A stretch of 64,000 bases of DNA from Corydoras sp. C115 (Eukaryota > Chordata > Actinopteri > Siluriformes > Callichthyidae). Location of the stretch: NCBI GenBank assembly GCA_019802505.1, contig JAFMOC010000038.1:1833001-1897000 (forward strand), in the 5' to 3' direction. Below, in pieces: positions 57,482 to 64,000 of this stretch. Position numbers and translations under genes: made by a program. Position 1 is the stretch's first letter. Each line of letters starts with the position of its first letter. The notes under the pieces were generated by a model, which was not told where the DNA came from, ran no database searches, and saw nothing but the letters and a program-made list of their open reading frames with translations.

Positions 57482-59571
57482 AATCAAGCACGTTATTCAC
57501 TTGGGCTTTGTTGTTAAGGGTATGTTCACTTTTCACTTTAACAACCAAGAAATGGACTATCAGGGAAAATCTGAAACCCTCATTTTCCTTTTAAGCAGAT
57601 GAGGAAATTGATTAACAACAGTAACTGCAAAAAGCATGATCAAATGCATTTGAAAAAAGACCTAAAACAATATCAGTGTTTGAATACCTCAACATTTTAT
57701 ACCAGCAGATCATTTTTAGATATTAGTTAAAAAGTGAAAAAAGAAATGTTGGCAATTACAACAAATCATACCCACCTACACAGGTCACAGAATCAGGTGC
57801 TAGCTCATAGCCCTGCTCACACTGGCAGATATAAGAGCCCACAAAGTTGTAACACTGATGCGAACATGGCTGATTCACCTGACACTCGTTCACATCTACA
57901 ACACAAGGAGGACCAAATGTCTTTCATAAAACACAAACAAATAAAACAGACCAATGAAAAATATGATTTGAGTCAAATGCAATTAACATAGAAAACAATT
58001 ATTATGATGTCACACCTTCACAAATAATATTTTAGGGTAAATCTGGCTATATTATAGGGTTAAAATGATAACATATCAACTTGTGAGGCTGAGGCTCGGC
58101 AATGTATTTATAAAGTCAGTTGTACTGAATGACCATCCATAATGGAAAGTTTCATCAGTATTAAATTGTGAGGGAGGGGTTCAGGGAGCATAAGGAATCA
58201 TTAGACATGAGTCATGATTATTAATAAGGAACTAAAATGTGCTACGGGCACAATGGTTTGACTCTACAGTTATCAATACATGATCTAAAATGGTGTGAAA
58301 ATAATAGTCAGGATGTCGCATAAGCTGGTAAAACAACGACAAAGTGCATTTGTGCTGTCAATGCCAAAACACATAATAAACACATAAAATTTTTCTGTTT
58401 GCTGGTGGGGTGAGGGATAAATCGATGAAAAATAATATAATGTAGGCATATAATCAGAGGACTAATGACAAGGTCAGGTTATTGATGTTGGATAAAGGGG
58501 TCCGGTTGGCAATCAACATCTCAAATATGTGTAGAGGTAATAGATTTGATGGATTGGTTTTGTGCACAAGAACACAGTTATGTAGAAATATATTTTTGTA
58601 GGCTGTTGCACAGCTATTAAACTACACAAGACATTCTATTTTAATAAGTCAACGTTTCATAATAAATACTTTTGCCCTTAGGCAAGAAAAAAAGAAAAGC
58701 CTAAACCTATGACATAGCTCCAGCTAACAGGAATAAGAGGTCATTTAGTTTAATGTTGTGAAATTTAAGCCTGGACACACGCATTTTAATTAAAATGATG
58801 GAATGTGCAGAGAAGATGAGCAAGGGCTTAACTCAAAATGAAGCTTTACGGGAACAACAGCATCTGCACAGGATCTGAGTGCAGTCATCTTTTTTTTGCC
58901 TTCTTCAATTTGAATAAATATGAGAGGGAAGCCTAGTTATCAGTTACTAGCAGACGTGGAGGTAGGATAAACACTGACAACTAAGAAATCGAATTGTCAA
59001 ATTCGGTGGTAAACAGCGGCACTTGCATGCTCTGTTGTGACGCACCACACCTGAACCCTTCTTACTCGTTGTTTCCTTTCTTTGGCATTCCTCTCAGTAT
59101 ATTTCTTTTCACAGACTGACCCTCGCTTGAAACACTGTGCGTGGAGAAGAATTGAAACCACTTGTTCAGAGCACTCACCCACACAGCTGTGATTGTTGCT
59201 GGCAAGCTGGTAGCCAGCGTTACACTCACAGTAGTATGACCCTGGTAGATTTACACACTCGTGCATGCAGTACCGTGATGTGAGGCACTCGTCTATATCT
59301 GTGGCAACACACACATACACACACACACACAGACACACACACAAACTGCATATGTAACCTGCAAGCTGTCAAACAATACAAATTTCTTGACAGATAGGAA
59401 TAAGATGTAAAACAAATCAATGCTTGCTAAGGGTTTCATGTTGCTCACCCACACACTGGTCGCCCGTCTTCTTATAGCCCTGTGGACAATGGCATTGGAA
59501 AGAGCCTCTTGTATTGGAGCAAATCTGATCTGCACTACATGTGTGTCTTCCTGTAGTGCACTCATCTATAT
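52084..59571 (-). CDS. efemp1: EGF-containing fibulin-like extracellular matrix protein 1 (fibulin-3), 3' half, partial
   Basis: Secreted matrix glycoprotein of the fibulin family. Seven exons join in frame (123, 120, 120, 120, 124, 193 and 162 bp) and cover five calcium-binding EGF modules, each opening D-I/V-D/N-E-C, plus the fibulin C-terminal module ending LRLTIIVGPYPF. EFEMP1 is favoured over EFEMP2 and FBLN5 by DIDECTTGRHTCSADQ, QGYELAPDS, KCWNYFGGFRCYPKNPCQDP, SQSIVYKYMSIHSDR and LTIIVGP; NYRASS near the C-terminus is more EFEMP2-like. The exons for the signal peptide and first, atypical EGF module are not in the window and should lie beyond 64000. Internal cbEGF exons are all symmetric phase 1. 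The gene lies upstream of mark1 in the same orientation with a 15.9-kb gap. Confidence 0.9.
54177..54369 (-). CDS. efemp1: efemp1 exon B (fibulin C-terminal module, first part)
   Basis: 193 bp encoding RCVCSSSTSCRGLSQSIVYK, PVPADIFQIQATSYYPNTQN and TFRIKSGNEGGEFFLR. Clear fibulin-type module. Acceptor ttccag, donor gtgaga. Confidence 0.94.
54585..54708 (-). CDS. efemp1: efemp1 exon C (last cbEGF)
   Basis: 124 bp, starting DINECETGHECSEDEKCWNY then GGFRCYPKNPCQDPYIRTSE. This is the module holding the human Arg345 disease position; the aligned residue here is Ser. Acceptor tttag, donor gtgagt. Confidence 0.93.
54985..55065 (+). mobile_element. SINE fragment (efemp1 intron)
   Basis: Plus fragment with cagcgatggactggtgccct and ctggatgggcatggggaatc, about 100 bp left of the young copy at 55166. 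Confidence 0.65.
55166..55491 (-). mobile_element. full-length SINE with 15-bp TSD (efemp1 intron)
   Basis: Same family in reverse orientation; head gccaccgtgccgcc at the right end. Flanked by identical cagttaagtgtatat at 55151-55165 and 55492-55506. A short internal deletion lies near 55215 where other copies read ccatgcccatccagggg. Confidence 0.9.
55806..55890. repeat. (CA)n microsatellite (efemp1 intron)
   Basis: Starts as (gcacac)n and becomes perfect (CA)n to about 55890. Confidence 0.97.
56305..56424 (-). CDS. efemp1: efemp1 cbEGF exon D
   Basis: 120 bp, phase 1 to 1. DIDECAYSQYMCQYACINSP then GEYSCTCPDGYQLQEQRTCQ. Matches human DIDECRTSSYLCQYQC. Acceptor cctag, donor gtactt. Confidence 0.93.
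57290..57365 (+). repeat. teleost repeat with cagacgcttttatccaaag core
   Basis: Contains acatttagcagacgctttta and tccaaagcgacttacaaatg. The same core occurs at 19992-20042 (plus) and 54828-54880 (minus), a conserved segment of several fish repeat families. Confidence 0.7.
57426..57478. repeat. C15-T38 homopyrimidine tract (efemp1 intron)
   Basis: Fifteen C followed by 38 T on the plus strand, i.e. A38-G15 on the transcribed-sense strand. Confidence 0.97.
57776..57895 (-). CDS. efemp1: efemp1 cbEGF exon E
   Basis: 120 bp, phase 1 to 1. DVNECQVNQPCSHQCYNFVG then SYICQCEQGYELAPDSVTCV, a full cbEGF module. Acceptor tgtag, donor gtgggt. Confidence 0.93.
59179..59298 (-). CDS. efemp1: efemp1 cbEGF exon F
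   Basis: 120 bp, phase 1 to 1. DIDECLTSRYCMHECVNLPG then SYYCECNAGYQLASNNHSCV. The acceptor is ttgccacag directly preceded by a (TG)n tract; donor gtgagt. Confidence 0.93.
59299..59344 (-). repeat. (CA)n tract abutting the efemp1 exon F acceptor
   Basis: On the sense strand this is interrupted (TG)n ending ttgccacag at the splice junction, occupying the place of the polypyrimidine tract. Confidence 0.95.
59449..59571 (-). CDS. efemp1: efemp1 cbEGF exon G (first in window)
   Basis: 123 bp, phase 1 to 1. DIDECTTGRHTCSADQICSN then RGSFQCHCPQGYKKTGDQCV: six cysteines and the cbEGF calcium consensus. Matches human EFEMP1 DIDECTAGTHNCRADQ. Acceptor tacag, donor gtgagc. Confidence 0.93.
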
Positions 59572-59753
59572 CTGTACATGTAAAACAACAGTACAGAATA
59601 AGTTCATACTTTTTTAGTATGCAACAGAAGTGTTTTTTTATGTTTCAAAAGGCTTTGTGGGCCTTATTTAAAAGCATTTCTAGAGTTAGCAAACCCAATA
59701 GCTAAACATTTTGACCTCTAATTACTTATTACTTTCAATATATTTATGTAATG

Positions 59754-60101
59754 GCGGCACGGTGGCTTAGTGGTTAGCATGTTCGCCCCTCAGCGCTAGG
59801 GATTCCTGGTTCGAATCCCAATCTGGATGGAGTTTCTATGTTCTCCCCGTGTCCGCGAGGGTTTTCTCCGGGTTCTCCGGTTTTCCGGATCAAGGTCATT
59901 TGAAAGCTCCAAATTGCAGAGCACAAAAGTGTGTTAGTGTGTATGTGTGCCAAGCAATAGATTGGCACCCTGTCCGGAATGTATCTGCTCGGCGCCTGAA
60001 ACGTTCTCCCCTGGATAGACATGGAGAACCCATACCCCCCCCCCCTCCGCCCTAGTAGGGGATTAAGCGATAGATAATGGATAGATGGCTGGATGGATAT
60101 A
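59754..60101 (+). mobile_element. full-length SINE (efemp1 intron) with short TSD
   Basis: Same family, box A and B intact, with a C-run near 60036-60045 and a (gata/gatg)n tail. Flanks tatgtaatg at 59745-59753 and 60102-60110. Confidence 0.87.
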
Positions 60102-61750
60102 TATGTAATGATACATTTCAAGGAGCATATTAGAACACATTCCAACAACAGAAGCTTTCTTGACATCTGTTTCAAAGTTAATCTCTTTTGCAGCTACAAC
60201 AGTTTCCACTCCTGGAAAGGCTTTCAAAAAAAGTTGGAAGCAAATCTGTGGACATTTTTGCCGATTCATTCAGGAGCGCACCTGTGAGGTGAGACCCTGA
60301 TGTGGGATAAAAGGAACGGACTTGCAAGCTGGATTCTAGTTCATATGAAAGGGGGGGTTAAAGGGGTTGATGAGGGGGATCTGTGTGGGCAAGTCAAGTT
60401 CTTTCACACCAAATTCAATCACAAGATCAAATCACGTCTTTACTGACCTTGCTTTTTGCACTGTTGAAAAGTAATGCTGGAAAGGGGCTTTTTCAAACTT
60501 TTCCCACAATGTTAAATGATTACATGCATAGATAAGGGCAAAATGTTATACACCCATTGTAATGGAATTTAATATAACAAATAAATGCACTGATTAAGAG
60601 GTGTGTCCCATAACTGTTGTCCGAATTTATTAAATTAGTTTCAACCCAAGCTGGTGGCATATTTTTTTTAAAACTAAAAAAAAATGCAGTTTCATGTCTT
60701 TTAACATTTTTGTGTCAATGTGTTTATGACAACAGATAAATAAATAAATATAGAATTAAATTAAAACAATTATAATTATTAATAATATTAATAATAATTA
60801 TGACCATGGACAATTTCAGATTATTTGATATTTTTCCTCTTAACTGAATAAAATATCATCAATAAAATAGTTTAAATGATTTTTAAGTTTTAATAAAATA
60901 TTTTCAAAATAATACTTTTTTAAACTATATGAGCAGGGTGCTCAAAAACCCATTGTGCCAATTTGAAATGTTTTTCCATGGTAAAGACGTAAATCGTATG
61001 CTCACTCAACAAAAGAAGTGCCACCTGAACCTTGCCATTTCCAAGTGCAATCTATGGTGGTCTACTTGGCACAGTTCAATAAAAATCTGCAGCCCAAGCA
61101 TTTAGTATAACTATTCATTTCCACTTAGTCATCACAGGGCTTTCCTTGCACTTCCTGACATGGTCATGGACTTGGTGCTCTTGGTTTTTCGCAATTCTAT
61201 GTTTTATTAAACTTAATCGATGTATTATAGTGCATTCTTACATACCCTAAACAAAATTTTATTATTTTACTAACACTATACAAAAAATGCAAAGTCAGAA
61301 ATTAAATAATCTGAATTTTTGAAATTCTGATATCTTTGTGTAGAATTCTGACTTTTAAATGTAGATCTATTAATTTCATAATTCAGGTTTTTGATCTTTG
61401 AATTCTGACTTACTTTCAAAAGATTTATGTTTATCTCTGACTGATAACTTAGATTGCCATTCTTAAGTGCATATGCATATCTTTGCAGGGTGGGCACACA
61501 CTCACTCACACATTACATGTTTATTATGTGGTTCTCAATGTAACATATTTGCATTTTTATTATTTTTCATGATGGTCGACATTGCCCTTTAAAAACCGAC
61601 ACTTTACTCCCTACTCAGTCACAGCCCTGACACTGTGCTAGTTAGATATTTATACTAATAAAGCAAATAGCCACAAGAGGGCATGCATACAATGACTTTA
61701 AAGGTAAAATTGTGCAGTAATACTTCTTACAGAGGTATTTTTTTTAGTAA

Positions 61751-61871
<121 letters not shown>

Positions 61872-64000
61872 GAGATTTAATGGCTGGTATCTGCCATGGC
61901 ATCGTTTCAACAACCTTATGCAACAAGTCATAACATTCAATTTGTTCTGAAGCTGCATTTGGCCAAGAACTTATATTGATGACAGAAGTGTCCAGTCACT
62001 CCATAAAGTCTTTTAGAGCACATTCCAAAAGCACTTCGGAGATTGGCCCTCAGCGGTCGCTAATTCATGTGTTAAGATTATGAACCAAAATTTTAAAATT
62101 TGAACCTAATAACTCGTGACATCATATAAAAAATTGATGGGATAAGATTCTGTACATTCAGTACATTCAGCTGATCACCACATCAATTAGTTAAACCTTG
62201 ACCTGACAAGTTTAAAGAATTTAAGACCAAAATAATTTCATTATTGTGAGAAGATCATATTTCAATATTTCAGTTCCTCAATTATGCCAGAAATATGCCA
62301 GAATTCCAGAAACAAGTTAGGGGAACAGGACTGGATGGAAAAGATCATTAAAGTAATTTGTCAAAAGAATCATTTTGGAAGGCACAATGATGAAATGTCC
62401 TTTGAATTATGTATTGTATTAATTATAACACACATTACATTTTAAAACCATTCAGAACTTTTCAGAAAGATTTTAAGTAACACTAACAAATTATCTGGAA
62501 TTAATCTGATATCAGATGGTCCAAAATTATTTATATGTGCGGTCATTAGTTGAAGCCACAATTTACTTGTTTGTTTTTTTAGCAGTTTTAAGAAGGTCTC
62601 TGAGATAATGAAAAGAACAATCCAGACCAATCAGATCCAAAAGGCAGCATTTGTCATCGTATGGCTGCCTCATATGTAAAGATTTCATTAAAACAGAAGC
62701 AATGCTTTTAGAGACACACGTGCTGCCATTAAATCAATGAGAGGACATTCATTGTTTTTTTATCAGGACAATACTTAATAGTCAAAAACTTAAAAGCAAA
62801 ATTTTGATAAATCTGAAAATTTAGAAGAATGTATGACAGATACATTTCTCAAGTAACAAAAACTACTGTGTTCATCTAAAATCTAAATAAATAAATAAAA
62901 AACATTGTGGTTTAGCAGATTACATTATATCTAATGTAGATAATAAGCATCTATAGATCTTGAAATATGTACCTATTAGTACAATTATAAATGATATACA
63001 GCTGAAGCAAAATTAAGAAAAATTCTAAAATAAACAATCTCATCTGTTCTGGTTACTCCCTTTAGTATCTTACTTTTTATAATGCCAGATGCTTTGAACT
63101 GCACTGGCCCTCACATGGAGGCATTCTCATGAACACGATCAATTTTCTCATAAGCGCAACAAGAAGTCTTGGGTGGTCTGTTGCTACCCGCCCTGCATAG
63201 CAAATACACAACATCTGCCCATGAGTGGCCTGCCTCTTTGAAAAATAACTCCAACATGCATGTCATAGCATATGCAGAGTGCAAATTGAAGCAGTTTATT
63301 AGAATTCATATGGCTGTACTTTAAACATCATATGTCTCGTTTACCTGAGGCAAGGGACACAACTGCGTGACAAGAGTGCGCACATGAAAACACATACACA
63401 CACATAATTGCACACACACAGTTCGTCAGAATGATGTCATATTTTGGCTATTGGCCCCACCTGGAGTCTCAAGTCTGAGTAAACAGAGTTTGGAGCCCCA
63501 GTTGGTCCTCCTTCCATCTATTTTCACCTCCCAAGCCTGGGCTGACCTCCCATTAGGCCACCGTGCAAGAAAGGAGGAAAAAAAACATAGTGTCCGCCTT
63601 TGAGTGGTGTGAACAAGTCCAGTAGATGTGGAAAAAGTGAAAAGCTAACTTCATTATCCCTTATATTGTCTCTCTTTTTTATCGATGTAATTAATTTAAA
63701 TTAATTTAGATGAGTAAATTACACCAAAGTAAACTTCGTTCTACTCTGTTCCCCCAAAAAGTTGAGACGTTTTGCAAAATATATATTTTAAAAATGATAT
63801 TTTAAACATTTTTAAGCTTTATCTAGTATCAACATCTAAAATCCTAGTAATACATTTACCACAGTTTCTACAACTTTACTTTAAAGACATTCACAGGATT
63901 ATTTTTAAATAGACTAAAATAATTTGCATGTAAATGTGTGGCTGATTTTAAAGCCCAAAGACTGCTGAGCCCAAATTGACCCCTCCACCCACTTTAGACT

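Overview
The window is vertebrate nuclear DNA, almost certainly from a ray-finned (teleost) fish. The evidence is split genes with GT-AG introns, an AT-rich background, abundant (CA)n and (TA)n microsatellites, a CpG-rich promoter, and many copies of a tRNA-headed SINE ending in (GAATG)n, a type common in teleosts. I could not name the species.

Two protein genes are supported, both on the minus strand. (1) 5922-36146 is a complete gene for a MARK/PAR-1 Ser/Thr kinase. I resolved 18 coding exons with consistent splice phases, giving about 759 residues. Exon 1 lies under a CpG-rich promoter near 36.2-36.45 kb; exons 2-9 encode the kinase domain, exons 10-11 the UBA domain, exons 12-17 the variable spacer and exon 18 the KA1 domain. 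The UBA and spacer sequences fit MARK1 better than MARK2 or MARK3. (2) 52084-59571 is the 3' half of a fibulin gene: seven exons carrying five cbEGF modules and the fibulin C-terminal module, closest to EFEMP1 (fibulin-3). Its upstream exons lie beyond the right edge.

Layout: 1-5.9 kb is the 3' flank/UTR of mark1 with old repeats; 5.9-36.1 kb is mark1, with introns of 9.3 kb (intron 3) and 7.4 kb (intron 1) full of SINEs, a Pogo-like transposase remnant, a hAT-like element and long (TA)n tracts; 36.5-37.9 kb is a dense SINE cluster directly upstream of the mark1 promoter, containing an inverted repeat with ~100-bp arms; 38-52 kb is intergenic with further SINEs and microsatellites and no gene I recognise; 52-64 kb is efemp1.

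The two genes have no known shared pathway: MARK kinases act in the cytoplasm on microtubule-associated proteins and polarity, while fibulin-3 is a secreted matrix glycoprotein. I found no undescribed gene system. The points most worth checking are a coupled alternative-splice arrangement at the 3' end of mark1, a (TG)n tract serving as the acceptor region of an efemp1 cbEGF exon, and a young SINE family whose copies keep matching target-site duplications.
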